Shown: positions 27,949-37,491 of the stretch, piece by piece
How positions within the stretch are numbered: the first letter of the stretch is position 1
Layout: each line of letters opens with the position of its first letter
From: Leptospira congkakensis
Lineage (GTDB): Bacteria; Spirochaetota; Leptospiria; Leptospirales; Leptospiraceae
NCBI RefSeq assembly: GCF_004770265.1
Contig: NZ_RQGQ01000004.1
Coordinates: 682,001-746,000, forward strand
DNA: 64,000 nucleotides
Reading direction: 5' to 3'
Position numbers and translations under genes: made by a program
Notes under the pieces: generated by a model
What the model was told of the DNA's origin: nothing
The model's input: the letters and a program-made list of their open reading frames with translations, nothing else
Database searches by the model: none

Positions 27949-27975
27949 CCATCGACCAAAAAGGATACTTGCTTA
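27949..27975 (-). promoter_or_regulatory. Candidate sigma-28 (FliA) promoter of fliS
   Basis: Read on the minus strand, TAAG at 27975-27972, a 15-base spacer and GTCGATGG at 27956-27949 resemble the FliA consensus TAAA-N15-GCCGATAA (three of four and five of eight matches). The position, 20 bases before the chosen ATG, fits a flagellar-class promoter. Confidence 0.35.
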
Positions 27976-27988
27976 ATGACCCAAGTGA

Positions 27989-28003
27989 ATATTCTTAGAA
28001 TAT
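27989..28003. promoter_or_regulatory. 7-1-7 palindrome between fliS and purN
   Basis: ATATTCTTAGAATAT at 27989-28003 is a perfect 7-1-7 palindrome, with three bases between it and the purN ATG. The spacing copies the box before the TRAP operon, although the half-site differs (AGAATAT against TTAGAAT). Function unknown; it may be an operator for either divergent gene. Confidence 0.35.
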
Positions 28004-28006
28004 CAC

Positions 28007-28621
28007 ATGGGAAAAATAAAACGTGTAGTTTTTTTGGCCTCGGGCAGAGGGTCCAATTTTACCGCTTCCGTCGAGTACATTCGTAAAAAAAAGCTAAAGA
28101 TCGACCTGGTGGCCCTTGTGACAGACAACCCGGAAGCTAAGGCCCTCGGCATTGCGAAATCCTTTGGAATCCCTACAAAGGTCATTCCCTACTCAAACTA
28201 TCCCCAAAAGGCCGAGTACCACAAAGATCTACTGGGGGAAGTGGAAACTTACAACCCAGATCTGATTGTGGCTTGCGGGTACATGAGAATTCTAAAACCA
28301 GAATTTGTTCGCCGGTTCCGAAACAGGATCATCAATGTCCACCCAAGTCTCCTTCCCGCCTTCCCTGGTCTCGATTCCCAAAAACAAGCATTGGACTATG
28401 GGGTAAAAGTTGCAGGTTGTACGGTTCACTTTGTGGAAGAAGGCGTGGATACAGGTCCCATCATATTGCAAAAAGCGATTGCCATTGCTCCCGAATGGAC
28501 TGAAAAAGAACTATCCCTTGCAATCCTTGCGGAAGAACACAAAATCCTTCCGCTCGCTATACAACTGTTTTGTGAAGATAAACTAAAAATCAAAGAACGA
28601 AAGGTAGAAATCCTAAAATGA
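28007..28621 (+). CDS. purN: Phosphoribosylglycinamide formyltransferase
   Basis: PurN transfers the formyl group of 10-formyl-THF to GAR in de novo purine synthesis. The 204-residue protein has the N-terminal [17 protein letters not shown], the [12 protein letters not shown] loop with the catalytic Asn and His, and the [16 protein letters not shown] motif. No clear ribosome site is seen before the ATG. It overlaps purH by four bases (ATGA) and is co-transcribed with it. Confidence 0.95.
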   Translation: MGKIKRVVFLASGRGSNFTASVEYIRKKKLKIDLVALVTDNPEAKALGIAKSFGIPTKVIPYSNYPQKAEYHKDLLGEVETYNPDLIVACGYMRILKPEFVRRFRNRIINVHPSLLPAFPGLDSQKQALDYGVKVAGCTVHFVEEGVDTGPIILQKAIAIAPEWTEKELSLAILAEEHKILPLAIQLFCEDKLKIKERKVEILK

Positions 28622-30159
28622 TCGAAATCAAACGAGCACTCGTATCCGTATCCGATAAAGCCGGAATTACGGAGATATGTTCCTTCCTCGCGAAAAACGG
28701 AGTGGAAATTCTTTCCACCGGTGGAACCTATGATGCCCTCTCCAAAGCAGGTATCCCTGTCAAAAAAGTAGATGAGTTTACTGGTTTTCCAGAAATCCTA
28801 CATGGCCGAGTGAAAACCCTTCATCCGAAAATTCATGGCGGCCTTCTTGGTGACACAACAAACCCAGACCATGTCAAACAAATGGAAAGTAATGGAATTG
28901 TTCCCATCACTCTTGTAATTGTGAACCTTTACCCATTTGTCAAAACAGTTATGAAACCAGATGTAACACTCGAAGATGCGATTGAAAATATCGATATCGG
29001 TGGACCATCTATGCTTCGTTCGGCGGCAAAAAACCATAAAAATGTAGTGGTTCTCACTGATCCCAAAGACTACGAATCTTTCCAATCCGAGTTTACGGCA
29101 AACAAAGGAAAAGTTTCTCGGGAAACTGCATTTCAGTACGCTGCTAAAGTTTTTTCAGAAACTGCATCTTATGATTCAGCCATATCCACCTTCTTTAATA
29201 AAAAGTTGGATATCAAATACCCTGATAAAATCACTTTTGCTTTTAACAAAAAACAAAAACTGCGTTATGGTGAAAACCCACACCAAGATGCTGCGTTTTA
29301 TGAACCTCTATTCATCAAATCACAGTTTGAAGCCTTACAAGGAAAAGAACTCTCTTTCAACAATATGTTGGATTTTGATGCTGCTTTTCACGTGGCAAGC
29401 CTACTCCCCAAAAATGCCGTTTCCATCGTAAAACATTTAAATCCTTGTGGAATTGCTTTTGGAGAAACTGTCCTCGAATCCTTTGAACTCGCAAGAAAAA
29501 CAGATCCTATTTCTGCTTTTGGCGGAATCATTGGAATCCATGGCCGCGTGGAAAAAGAATCTGCTGAAGAGATCACAAAGAACTTTGTAGAAGGTGTGAT
29601 TGCCGAAAGTTTTTCTGAGGAAGCTTTAGAAATTTTCGGAAAAAAACCTAACATTCGTTTGATCCCCATTGCTAAATTTGATGAAGCCTTAGATGAACTT
29701 GATTTACGTTCTCTCCACCATGGCCTTCTCATTCAAAATCGTGACTATGATCTCATCACAAAAGACAAACTAAAAATTGTTTCGAAAAAACAACCAACAG
29801 CTGATGACTTGGAAGGTTTGATGTTCGCTTGGAACTGTGTAAAGTTTATCAAATCTAATGCCATTGTTTACACGGACCAAAACTCAACGCTTGGAATTGG
29901 AGCGGGACAAATGTCTCGTGTTGACTCGGTAGAACTCGGTGCCATGAAAGCTCAAAAAGTGGGACTATCTGTTGTAGGTTCTTATGTGGGAAGTGATGCA
30001 TTTTTTCCTTTCCGTGATGGAATTGATGCCATTGCCAAAGTGGGGGCAAAAGCCATCATCCAACCTGGTGGATCCATCCGTGATGAAGAAGTCATCCAAG
30101 CGGCAGACGAACATGGTCTCATTATGGTGTTCACTGGAATGAGGCATTTCCGTCACTAA
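28618..30159 (+). CDS. purH: Bifunctional AICAR formyltransferase/IMP cyclohydrolase
   Basis: Catalyses the last two steps of IMP synthesis. The 513-residue length is normal. The N-terminal MGS-like cyclohydrolase domain ([39 protein letters not shown]) is followed by the transformylase domain ([31 protein letters not shown], the SNAIVYTD segment and [16 protein letters not shown]). All key segments are intact. It starts by overlapping purN and ends overlapping the next start by one base. Confidence 0.96.
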   Translation: MIEIKRALVSVSDKAGITEICSFLAKNGVEILSTGGTYDALSKAGIPVKKVDEFTGFPEILHGRVKTLHPKIHGGLLGDTTNPDHVKQMESNGIVPITLVIVNLYPFVKTVMKPDVTLEDAIENIDIGGPSMLRSAAKNHKNVVVLTDPKDYESFQSEFTANKGKVSRETAFQYAAKVFSETASYDSAISTFFNKKLDIKYPDKITFAFNKKQKLRYGENPHQDAAFYEPLFIKSQFEALQGKELSFNNMLDFDAAFHVASLLPKNAVSIVKHLNPCGIAFGETVLESFELARKTDPISAFGGIIGIHGRVEKESAEEITKNFVEGVIAESFSEEALEIFGKKPNIRLIPIAKFDEALDELDLRSLHHGLLIQNRDYDLITKDKLKIVSKKQPTADDLEGLMFAWNCVKFIKSNAIVYTDQNSTLGIGAGQMSRVDSVELGAMKAQKVGLSVVGSYVGSDAFFPFRDGIDAIAKVGAKAIIQPGGSIRDEEVIQAADEHGLIMVFTGMRHFRH

Positions 30160-30869
30160 TGGAATTTTTTCTTTTCCTCCTATTTCTCACCTTCTTTGTT
30201 TTGTTTACGGCCGTATTAGTTTATTATGTAAAGATACTATTCTTTTCGGCCAAAACTAATTATCGTAGAGAGGAACTAACAGATATTCGCGGAGATGTAT
30301 TCCGCATCTGTTTGGATGTTTTGGAATCGGGAGGAAATTTAATCTACGGGATCGGGGCTTTTTTCGGTAGCGCCCTCCTTGTTTGGCTTTGGTCCCTTCT
30401 TGGATCCGTCCTTGGAGAAAAGGGACCTGGGCCTTTCGAACATATCTTCCATATGCCGATTTTCTTTTTGGCTCTTTTCTTTTCCTTTCCCTTCTTAAAA
30501 GAGGCTTACCGCGGAGAAAAATACCTCGCAGTCGTAAAACCCACACTCTCTGGGCTAGCACTTGGGAATTTATCTGCAGGAGCAGTTCACTACGGACTCG
30601 ATCGCGATCTTTTCTTTTTATTTTATTTGTTACTTCTCCTTTTACAAATTCCAGTTCTCATTTTCCTTTGGAACAGAGAACCCATTTTGGGGATGAGTTT
30701 TGAAAATAATGATTCTTCCTATTCCTATGAATCTGAGGATGATTGGGGTTCCCCTTCCTCTGCTACCACTTCCACAGAAGACAATGCTTGGGAGGAGGAA
30801 GGTCCCTTTTCCGACGAAGAGGATGACTTTGGTTTGGAGGATGACCCTTTCCGGGACGATTTTAAGTAA
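30159..30869 (+). CDS. Polytopic membrane protein with acidic tail, unknown function
   Basis: A 236-residue protein with about five transmembrane helices in residues 1-175 and a strongly acidic, Ser-rich cytoplasmic tail of about 50 residues ending GLEDDPFRDDF. The start overlaps the purH stop (TAATG). I do not recognise the family. The acidic tail suggests protein-protein contact, by analogy only. Confidence 0.7.
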   Translation: MEFFLFLLFLTFFVLFTAVLVYYVKILFFSAKTNYRREELTDIRGDVFRICLDVLESGGNLIYGIGAFFGSALLVWLWSLLGSVLGEKGPGPFEHIFHMPIFFLALFFSFPFLKEAYRGEKYLAVVKPTLSGLALGNLSAGAVHYGLDRDLFFLFYLLLLLLQIPVLIFLWNREPILGMSFENNDSSYSYESEDDWGSPSSATTSTEDNAWEEEGPFSDEEDDFGLEDDPFRDDFK

Positions 30870-30912
30870 GAAACAGGTTCTCTTTTTCGAAACTTTGACC
30901 GATAGAAATCAT

Positions 30913-31584
30913 ATGAAGAAATATCTGATTTTCCTTCTTTTTCTACTCCCTGGACTTCTTAGCGCCCAAACAGAAATGCCCAACAGTTTGGATGGATTTG
31001 CAGAAGCTTCTTGGGGAATGACCTTTGAATCCATTCGCGAAAAATTTTTGTCCATGGCAACAAACCCGGAATCAAAGGAAAAGATAGAACTCTTAAATGA
31101 AAAAAAAGAGGAAAGCCTTCTCATCAAACGAAATGGAATCTTTTATCTTTATCGCTTTTATAAAACACCGGAGCTACTCAAAGAAGTCCGCCCGAAACGA
31201 GAAGGTGGCAGAGAATCTGACCCTTCCATCGATGGACAAACAGAGTTTCGCGAAAACGGAATCCTCTTCTCCGTTGGAGTGACTTTCAATCTTGTCCCCA
31301 CAGATAAAATCAAAGAGAAGATGGAAAAGAAATACGGGAAACCCAGAAAGGAATCCATTGGCGACGATAAGGTTTCCGGAGCTGCCATTTGGGAACTTGT
31401 GGAAAGACGTGAGAACCCTCCTCGCGGTGGATTTGCCGTAGTATGGAGAGAAGGATACAAAAAAGCGCCTTATACACGCCGGATTGATTACTTTTCCGCC
31501 AACTTAAAAGAGGTAATCGCGAAGGATTATGTCGATTTCTTCAGCGTTCAAGAAACAAAAACCTTGCGGGATTTAATCCCGTAG
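30913..31584 (+). CDS. Secreted or periplasmic protein, unknown function
   Basis: A 223-residue protein starting with a Sec signal peptide (MKKYLIFLLFLLPGLLSAQ, cleavage near SAQ-TE). The mature region shows an EASWGMTFESIREKF segment, a pattern common in periplasmic proteins of Leptospira, and a Lys/Glu-rich central part with a repeated EKKYGKPRKES element. An earlier in-frame ATG at 30700 overlaps the membrane gene in another frame and is rejected. Its role is unknown. Confidence 0.72.
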   Translation: MKKYLIFLLFLLPGLLSAQTEMPNSLDGFAEASWGMTFESIREKFLSMATNPESKEKIELLNEKKEESLLIKRNGIFYLYRFYKTPELLKEVRPKREGGRESDPSIDGQTEFRENGILFSVGVTFNLVPTDKIKEKMEKKYGKPRKESIGDDKVSGAAIWELVERRENPPRGGFAVVWREGYKKAPYTRRIDYFSANLKEVIAKDYVDFFSVQETKTLRDLIP

Positions 31585-31635
31585 TTACCCTGTCTCGTGA
31601 GGCTTGGTGCATCCAAGCCATCCATACGAGGCAAA

Positions 31636-32280
31636 ATGAATTTATTTTTAGACACAGCCAACATCGACGAAATCAAAAAAGTCCATGAACTTGGCCTCCT
31701 AGACGGGATTACCACAAACCCATCCATCATCGCAAAATCCGGCCGTAAGTTCACGGAAGTCATCAAAGAAATTTGTAGTTTTGTAAAAGGACCTGTGAGT
31801 GCAGAAGTCCTTGCCACTGATGCTCCCACGATGATCAAAGAAGGACTAGAACTTTCTAAAATCGCCGAAAACGTAGTCGTAAAAGTTCCTCTCATTCCAG
31901 AAGGAATCAAAGCGGTGAATGCATTTGCTGAAAAAGGAATCCGTACCAACGTAACTCTTTGTTTTACAGCAAACCAAGCCCTACTTGCTGCTAAAGCTGG
32001 TGCTAGTTTCATTTCCCCTTTTGTGGGTCGTTTGGATGATATCGGTTATGATGGATTAGAACTCATTTCTGAGATCCGAGACATTTATGACAACTACGGA
32101 ATCGAAACACAAATCCTTGCAGCATCGGTTCGTCACCCTATCCACTTCAAAGAAGTAGCACTTCGTGGTGCTGATTGTGTGACCCTACCTTACTCTGTAT
32201 TTGAAATGCTTTTCAAACACCCACTCACTGACAGTGGACTTGCGAAGTTTGTTGAAGATTCTAAAAAACTAAACTGGTAA
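31636..32280 (+). CDS. tal: Transaldolase / fructose-6-phosphate aldolase family
   Basis: A 214-residue protein of the short transaldolase (TalC/FSA) group, which handles dihydroxyacetone transfer between sugar phosphates in the pentose phosphate pathway. It shows the [15 protein letters not shown] start, [12 protein letters not shown], the Schiff-base Lys in [29 protein letters not shown] and an [11 protein letters not shown] loop. The start at 31636 fits the family; an ATG 13 codons upstream lies in the previous gene's tail region. Single gene. Confidence 0.93.
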   Translation: MNLFLDTANIDEIKKVHELGLLDGITTNPSIIAKSGRKFTEVIKEICSFVKGPVSAEVLATDAPTMIKEGLELSKIAENVVVKVPLIPEGIKAVNAFAEKGIRTNVTLCFTANQALLAAKAGASFISPFVGRLDDIGYDGLELISEIRDIYDNYGIETQILAASVRHPIHFKEVALRGADCVTLPYSVFEMLFKHPLTDSGLAKFVEDSKKLNW

Positions 32281-32284
32281 AAAT

Positions 32285-32758
32285 CTAAAACCACACCACC
32301 GGATACTTTCGGTGGTGGACAAAATTATTTACAATTAAAGCATTCAAAAGTAAAATCATTACCCCGATAAATACGGGAAATATAATAAAGTCTGCACCCA
32401 CTCCTCCAAGAACTCCAATCATAGCCGTTGCACCACCTGGTGGATGTAAGGTGTGAGTTAGATACATCACAAAAATTGAAAGTCCCACAGAAAATCCAAT
32501 AGTAAAAAAATTGGTACCGAGTGTTGCCACAAGGATCACAGCGATGCTAGCTGAGATCAAATGACCTCCGATTAAATTTCTTGGTTGGGAAAGTGGTGCA
32601 TCTGGAACAGCAAAAAGAAGGACAGCCGTGGCTCCAAAGGAACCAATGAGAAGGGAATGTCCAGACAAGTTCGTAATGGCTAAAATGGACCAGATGGCTA
32701 CACTACTACTAATCAAACTCCAAATCGCAAATCGTAGAGATCTTTTCGGTCGATCCAT
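32285..32758 (-). CDS. HPP family membrane protein
   Basis: A 157-residue protein with about four hydrophobic helices. The family signature LTHTLHPPGGATAMIG is present at about residues 98-113. HPP proteins include nitrite transporters in plants and cyanobacteria, although for bacterial members no general function is established. Its start lies about 40 bases from the adjacent DUF1574 gene's end on the same strand. Confidence 0.88.
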   Translation of the reverse strand: MDRPKRSLRFAIWSLISSSVAIWSILAITNLSGHSLLIGSFGATAVLLFAVPDAPLSQPRNLIGGHLISASIAVILVATLGTNFFTIGFSVGLSIFVMYLTHTLHPPGGATAMIGVLGGVGADFIIFPVFIGVMILLLNALIVNNFVHHRKYPVVWF

Positions 32759-32798
32759 ACGTAAGGGAGCTTTGATTTTATAAGGTATGTTCTTAAAT

Positions 32799-33824
32799 CT
32801 ATCTTTCAGCGTAATTTACCCAAATTTCTTTCATTTGGTCTATAAAACAATACGCGGATTGGTGAGAAGCATCGTTAAATAAATCACAAGTTCCTGGTTT
32901 GTTCCAATTCAAAGGATAGGCACCATAGGAAGTGGAAAGAGATTCTATTGGATCCCACCAAACTTCCTTTACTTGGAATTTTTCATAATACTTGTAATAA
33001 TCACCATATACCTTTGGCCAAAGAACTAAGGTTTTGATTTTGTTTTTACGAGTGAGTTCCAAAAACGCTTCTACATAAGGTTTTTGAGATTCGCCTAAAT
33101 GATAAGAACTCATATACAAACTTCCGATCCGAAGTGTATCTTTTTTGATCTTTTCAATTGGATTGGACTGAACCCCATACATTAGGTACTCACCTTTACT
33201 GAAATTAATGAGTTGGAATTCTTGATTGTATTTAGGTTTGTATTCTTTTAATTTTCCTTGTTTGAGACGGGAAGTAAATAAAGATAAATTTAATTCCATA
33301 CTGCGGATCACAAAGAGTTTGTCCAAAAAGTAAGACCATTTCTCTTTCAGTGGAATGTCTTTCCACACAATGTCCAAACATTCATCGTTACATCCCATCC
33401 GAAGGAAAGGAGATAGGATAAATCCTTTGTTATCATCAAAGGCTTCTGGACTAAGAGAAAGAATCACAAACTCGGGAGTGACACCTTTCCCTAACAATTC
33501 TTTTAATTGGATATAGGAATTCATTGGAATCCCTTGGGGACTGCTGAAGTTATAGAGAGTCCAATTTTTTTTATGGGAATCGGGGATTCCTAATTCAGAA
33601 AAAGGATAGGAACGAGAATCACCAAAAACGAGAGCGAGGTTTTTCTCTTCAGCTTCCTTATCTGCCAGTAGCCGATCTGCCAAAACCTTTCTTTGGTAAT
33701 AAAAAACAGAATTTCCCGCCTGAAGAAACTCATGATGAAAGACAGGCAAAAGAAAAATTTTATCTATAAGAAAGATAAATAGAAAAAGAACGACTGGATA
33801 AAATAAAAACGGTTTTGATTTCAA
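32799..33824 (-). CDS. DUF1574-family SGNH-like membrane protein
   Basis: A 341-residue protein with one N-terminal transmembrane helix and an extracytoplasmic domain. SGNH hydrolase blocks are visible: the FGDSRSYPF block with the nucleophile Ser near residue 70 and a C-terminal DASH block (FNDASHQSAYC) providing Asp and His. The DUF1574 family is expanded in Leptospira, and homologues are thought to act like AlgJ/AlgX-type O-acetylation or deacetylation proteins. No acceptor or polysaccharide gene is adjacent, so the substrate is open. Confidence 0.78.
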   Translation of the reverse strand: MKSKPFLFYPVVLFLFIFLIDKIFLLPVFHHEFLQAGNSVFYYQRKVLADRLLADKEAEEKNLALVFGDSRSYPFSELGIPDSHKKNWTLYNFSSPQGIPMNSYIQLKELLGKGVTPEFVILSLSPEAFDDNKGFILSPFLRMGCNDECLDIVWKDIPLKEKWSYFLDKLFVIRSMELNLSLFTSRLKQGKLKEYKPKYNQEFQLINFSKGEYLMYGVQSNPIEKIKKDTLRIGSLYMSSYHLGESQKPYVEAFLELTRKNKIKTLVLWPKVYGDYYKYYEKFQVKEVWWDPIESLSTSYGAYPLNWNKPGTCDLFNDASHQSAYCFIDQMKEIWVNYAER

Positions 33825-33880
33825 AAAAACAAATCCCCTAACCTCACTATTTTAAGAGCTGATTGGATTCTTCAACCAAA

Positions 33881-34624
33881 TTAAGGAGTAGGTTTCCCAA
33901 GAACCTGTTCTTCCGTCACAACCTTGTATTTGCCCTCATCCAGAACAAAATCCCTCAAATCCAATTTTCCGATCCGAATTCTATACAAATCAAGGACCAC
34001 CATTTCCTTGGCTTTACACATCCTTCTGATTTGTCGTTTTTTACCTTCTTTTAAGATGATACTGAGGTAACTAGTAAACCCAGGGTTCGTTTTTTCCGGA
34101 ACCACATTGGCTGGTTTTACAGAAAGGGCGCGAAGTGTTTCACCACCTTCCCTGACACCTAACATAAATTCATCGGCTATTGGTTTCCAAGCCACAGGTT
34201 GTTTCAAACTGATGATGTATTCTTTATCAATTTTGTTCCTTGGGTGAGTTACCTTTTGGATGAAGTCCCCATCAATGGACAAAAGCAAAAGTCCTCTGGA
34301 ATCTAAATCCAAACGACCAGCATAATTGTATTTTTGAAATCCTTCCGGCAAAAGGGAAAAGATGGTGTTCTCATGGAACTTGTCTTCGTGTGAAGTTAAA
34401 AAACCGGGAGGTTTATTGAAGGCAATGATTTTGGGTCGTTTCAGAGACTCCTCTTCCATTTGCACCGATTTCCCGTCAAAACTGACTGAATCGGATTCTG
34501 AAACTTGAAAGGAAAGATCCGTGATGGTGCTTCCGTTGACTTTGATTCGGCCAGCGAGGACCAATTCTTCTACTTTCCGACGGGAACCGAGACCTAATTT
34601 GGCTAGAAATGCGTTGATCCTCAT
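33881..34624 (-). CDS. RsuA/RluB-family pseudouridine synthase
   Basis: A 247-residue enzyme that converts uridine to pseudouridine in rRNA. An N-terminal S4 RNA-binding domain (MRINAFLAKLGLGSRRKVEEL) precedes the catalytic domain with YAGRLDLDSRGLLLLSIDGDF-like motif, where the first Asp of LDxDSxG is the nucleophile, and a C-terminal GKKRQIRRMCKA motif. RluB, RluE and RsuA cannot be separated from the sequence alone. Confidence 0.93.
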   Translation of the reverse strand: MRINAFLAKLGLGSRRKVEELVLAGRIKVNGSTITDLSFQVSESDSVSFDGKSVQMEEESLKRPKIIAFNKPPGFLTSHEDKFHENTIFSLLPEGFQKYNYAGRLDLDSRGLLLLSIDGDFIQKVTHPRNKIDKEYIISLKQPVAWKPIADEFMLGVREGGETLRALSVKPANVVPEKTNPGFTSYLSIILKEGKKRQIRRMCKAKEMVVLDLYRIRIGKLDLRDFVLDEGKYKVVTEEQVLGKPTP

Positions 34625-34673
34625 GATTTTCCATTTTACAAAGTGGCCTCATTTCAAAAAGTCTAAAGAAGGT

Positions 34674-35570
34674 ATGAATCCGCTAAAAAAGAAACCTCGC
34701 TCAAAAAATATCAGCCCCCGAGCCGTCCACCCAGAGTGGATGAAGGTGAGAGTGAGTTTTCCCACAGAGGGAGATGCCCTGTTCCAAGTGAGGGAAGAGG
34801 TAGAATCCAAAAAACTGCATACCGTTTGTGAATCTGCCAGTTGCCCGAACCTGAATCATTGTTGGAACCGTCGAACTGCCACCTATATGCTTTCGGGAGA
34901 TATCTGCACCAGACGTTGCCAATACTGCGACGTGGCCTTTGGAAAACCAAAACCTCTCGACTTAGAAGAACCAGAACGTGTAGCAAAGTCGGTTGCAGAA
35001 CTAAACCTCCGACATGTAGTTCTAACGGCCGTTAACCGAGATGACTTAAAAGATGGGGGCGCAGCTCATTTTGCAGAAACCATCACTCGAATTAAAACCT
35101 ATCTACCTTCTTGTTCTGTGGAAGTTTTAATTCCTGACTTTAAAGCCAAAGAAGAGTCCTTAGAAATTCTTTATGCTGCCAAACCCAATATCATCAACCA
35201 TAACATTGAAACTGTGGAACGTTTGTTCCCGACCATCACACCTCAGAAGAACTACAAACGTTCACTGGAAGTGCTTTCTCATATATCTAAACATGGATTT
35301 CTCACAAAAAGTGGACTGATTTTAGGACTGGGAGAAAAGGAAGAGGACGTTAACCAATGTTTAGAAGACCTTTATGCCCATGGAGTTCGGATGCTCACCA
35401 TTGGCCAATACTTACAACCAGGGCCAACTCACTACCCGGTGCAAGAGTTCGTCAGACCAGAGGTTTTTGATTTTTGGAAAGAAACTGCCTACAAAATTGG
35501 ATTCAAAACCATTGCTTCAGGGCCACTAGTTCGTTCTTCCTATCATGCGGACGAATATTTTTCCGAATAA
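34674..35570 (+). CDS. lipA: Lipoyl synthase
   Basis: LipA inserts two sulphurs into octanoylated carrier proteins by radical SAM chemistry. The 298-residue protein has both clusters: the auxiliary cluster cysteines CESASCPNLNHC near residues 55-65 and the radical SAM CTRRCQYC. The start at 34674 has an AAAGAAGG ribosome site; an earlier ATG in the frame lies in the divergent gene. It diverges from the pseudouridine synthase. Confidence 0.96.
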   Translation: MNPLKKKPRSKNISPRAVHPEWMKVRVSFPTEGDALFQVREEVESKKLHTVCESASCPNLNHCWNRRTATYMLSGDICTRRCQYCDVAFGKPKPLDLEEPERVAKSVAELNLRHVVLTAVNRDDLKDGGAAHFAETITRIKTYLPSCSVEVLIPDFKAKEESLEILYAAKPNIINHNIETVERLFPTITPQKNYKRSLEVLSHISKHGFLTKSGLILGLGEKEEDVNQCLEDLYAHGVRMLTIGQYLQPGPTHYPVQEFVRPEVFDFWKETAYKIGFKTIASGPLVRSSYHADEYFSE

Positions 35571-35597
35571 AGATCGAATTCATCCGAAAGATTAAAT

Positions 35598-35894
35598 ATG
35601 GACGGGGAACAATTGGAGGCATTCAGAGAGGAACTAGCCAAAACTTTCTTTCTCTCCATCTTAAAAGATTTAAGCGAAATTGGAGAACCACTATCTGATT
35701 TTGAAGTCAAAGTCCTCATTCAAAAAGCACTTTCTCATTCTTCTGACTTACAAGTGGAATGGGGAGAAATGGATCGGTTTGGAAATAGCACCTTACTTGT
35801 GAAATACGAATCAAACCTACTTTTAATAGAAGCAAGTCCCCTCATCAGTACCATCCGAATCCTCTGGAACGAATACAAATCCAAAGAGAATTGA
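35598..35894 (+). CDS. Small acidic protein, unknown function
   Basis: A 98-residue protein downstream of lipA by 27 bases. It is acidic and helical at the N-terminus (GEQLEAFREELAKTF) with two amphipathic strands (LQVEWGEMDRFGNSTLLVKY) and no recognised domain. It may be co-transcribed with lipA; no role is suggested. Confidence 0.6.
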   Translation: MDGEQLEAFREELAKTFFLSILKDLSEIGEPLSDFEVKVLIQKALSHSSDLQVEWGEMDRFGNSTLLVKYESNLLLIEASPLISTIRILWNEYKSKEN

Positions 35895-35995
35895 TTGGTA
35901 TTTTCTAGCGAAAGAACCACTAACCAACTAACATTAATTCCCGATTTCACCGATTGATTTTCGTTAAAAGATAAGCCGAAATCAATGTACATAAA

Positions 35996-36030
35996 AAAAG
36001 CCCGAAGGATAATTCCTCCAGGCTTCTTTT
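35996..36030. terminator. Hairpin terminator between convergent genes
   Basis: An imperfect stem-loop, arms around AAGCC-GAAGGA and TCCT-GGCTT with T-run TCTTTT after it on the plus strand, and an A-run before it. It lies between the small acidic gene and the minus-strand FecR-domain gene and may serve both. Confidence 0.6.
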
Positions 36031-36050
36031 CTACTTAAGGGTTGGTTTAT

Positions 36051-37235
36051 TTAGAATTTGGATTTTTGTTGAAGGTCGTAAATGACTTCTTCTACATTGT
36101 CCATATCAATTTTTTTGACCCCATTTTCAGTGTGAACAATCAACTGTCCGTTTTCTTGGTTGATGATCGCTCCAATCACTGTTTTACCATCGACAAGAAC
36201 GATTTTCTCAATTCTTTCGTAGTAGTTTACGATGTCTTTTTTAGATTTGAATTCTTTTGGTTGGTTAGCCAAAGAGTCTTCGAATTTTTTCTTCTCTTCT
36301 TCTTGGCGTTTCGCAACTTCTTGTTCAATCACTTGTCTCTTAGCATCAATTTCTTGTTTTTTCAACTCATCCAACTTTTCAGTTTGAGCTGATTCGCTAA
36401 GTTTTACAATTTCTTGTGCAGTTTGTTTATCCACTGTCACGATAGTTTTGATTTCTTGTTCTTCGTTCTTAGTTAGTTTAGCATTTTCAACAACGAGTTT
36501 TTCTTTCTCAGAAGTTTTGAAAGCTTTGCTTAGATCCAAAGTTTTGATGTCAGCAGCAGATTTTGCAAGGTCAGCAGATTTTACTGATTGAGTGGATGCT
36601 TGGTCTTTCTCTAAGATGACTTCTGCTTTTGCTAAAGATTCTTGGAGTTTTTTCAAGTCAGCATTTCCAGAAATTTCTTCTGAGGAAAGTTTTTCCAATG
36701 CAGGAACTCGTGGAGCAAATGCAACCGCACCTTCAACCACTTTCACTTTCGCAGGTTTTCCATCAGCAGCTTCTACGATGAAAGAAGTTCCTCGCACACC
36801 CGCAATCGCGGTTGGAGTAACGACAGTAAAGTTGTCTTCTTTCTTAGCTTTGTTGACTTTCGCAAATACCTTTCCAGAAACGAGAGCAATTTGAGTGTCT
36901 GTAGTTCCTGAATTGTCTTGGGAGAGTTTTGCAAAGTCAATTGCAGACTTAGGAGAGATACGAATGCTCGATCCATCCGCAAATTGGATGTCTACTTTTC
37001 CATTGTCGCCAGTGACTACGTTATCCCCGGATTTCAAAAGTGCACCAAGATGCGCTTTTTCTTCTGTTTGGTCTGCGTGTTGGATTTTTGAATCTCCTAC
37101 CGCAAATACGACTACCGCAGATAAGTCTGCTGGTTTTTTAGGTGCTTCAGACACTTCTGCGTCTGGTTTCTTACAAACTGTAAGACCAGTGAAAAGAAGC
37201 GCAAGGCCCATTATGGTTAGTTTCGATGCTTTCAT
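36051..37235 (-). CDS. FecR-domain lipoprotein with coiled-coil region
   Basis: A 394-residue lipoprotein starting MKASKLTIMGLALLFTGLTVC with Cys21 in the lipobox. The FecR domain (about residues 45-165) shows GDNVVTGDNGKVDIQFADGS, QIALVSGKVFAKV and the ending AIAGVRGTSFIV. A long Lys/Glu-rich helical region follows (about 180-330), then a short C-terminal beta domain (VLVDGKTVIGAII...QENGQLIVHT). No sigma factor is adjacent, so it is not a classical FecR anti-sigma unit; Leptospira have several such lone lipoproteins. An ATG nine codons upstream is less likely than 37235, which has AGGACG before it. Confidence 0.82.
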   Translation of the reverse strand: MKASKLTIMGLALLFTGLTVCKKPDAEVSEAPKKPADLSAVVVFAVGDSKIQHADQTEEKAHLGALLKSGDNVVTGDNGKVDIQFADGSSIRISPKSAIDFAKLSQDNSGTTDTQIALVSGKVFAKVNKAKKEDNFTVVTPTAIAGVRGTSFIVEAADGKPAKVKVVEGAVAFAPRVPALEKLSSEEISGNADLKKLQESLAKAEVILEKDQASTQSVKSADLAKSAADIKTLDLSKAFKTSEKEKLVVENAKLTKNEEQEIKTIVTVDKQTAQEIVKLSESAQTEKLDELKKQEIDAKRQVIEQEVAKRQEEEKKKFEDSLANQPKEFKSKKDIVNYYERIEKIVLVDGKTVIGAIINQENGQLIVHTENGVKKIDMDNVEEVIYDLQQKSKF

Positions 37236-37413
37236 ATCGTCCTGTCCCTTAGTGAAATTCAACTTTCGTTACTCTAATCAACAAACCGGGGACTGAAAAA
37301 TTCCCAGCTTTTTTGTATTTTTTTCTAGAATGAAAAAAAATTCATTAGTTCGGAAAAAAAATAATTTAGTGATTAGATTTGTAAACGAATATTCAGGATT
37401 TTTCCCCGAAACC

Positions 37414-37457
37414 AGCCATTTTCAAGGGAAAAGAGGGGTTTTTCCTGGAAAATGGCT
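37414..37457 (+). promoter_or_regulatory. 19-bp stem-loop in the radical-SAM gene leader
   Basis: AGCCATTTTC (37414-37423) pairs with GAAAATGGCT (37448-37457), and after one mismatch eight further pairs follow (including one wobble), closing a 6-base loop GAGGGG. It lies 35 bases before the start at 37492. No T-run follows at once, so it does not look like a simple terminator; an RNA leader structure is possible. Confidence 0.5.
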
Positions 37458-37491
37458 TTGTCTAAGATAGAGGAAGAAAAAAACTCCCATT

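Noticed and set aside
27929..27959. Upstream ATG for fliS
   Set aside because: The downstream ATG has a good AGGAG site and the upstream one overlaps the candidate promoter.
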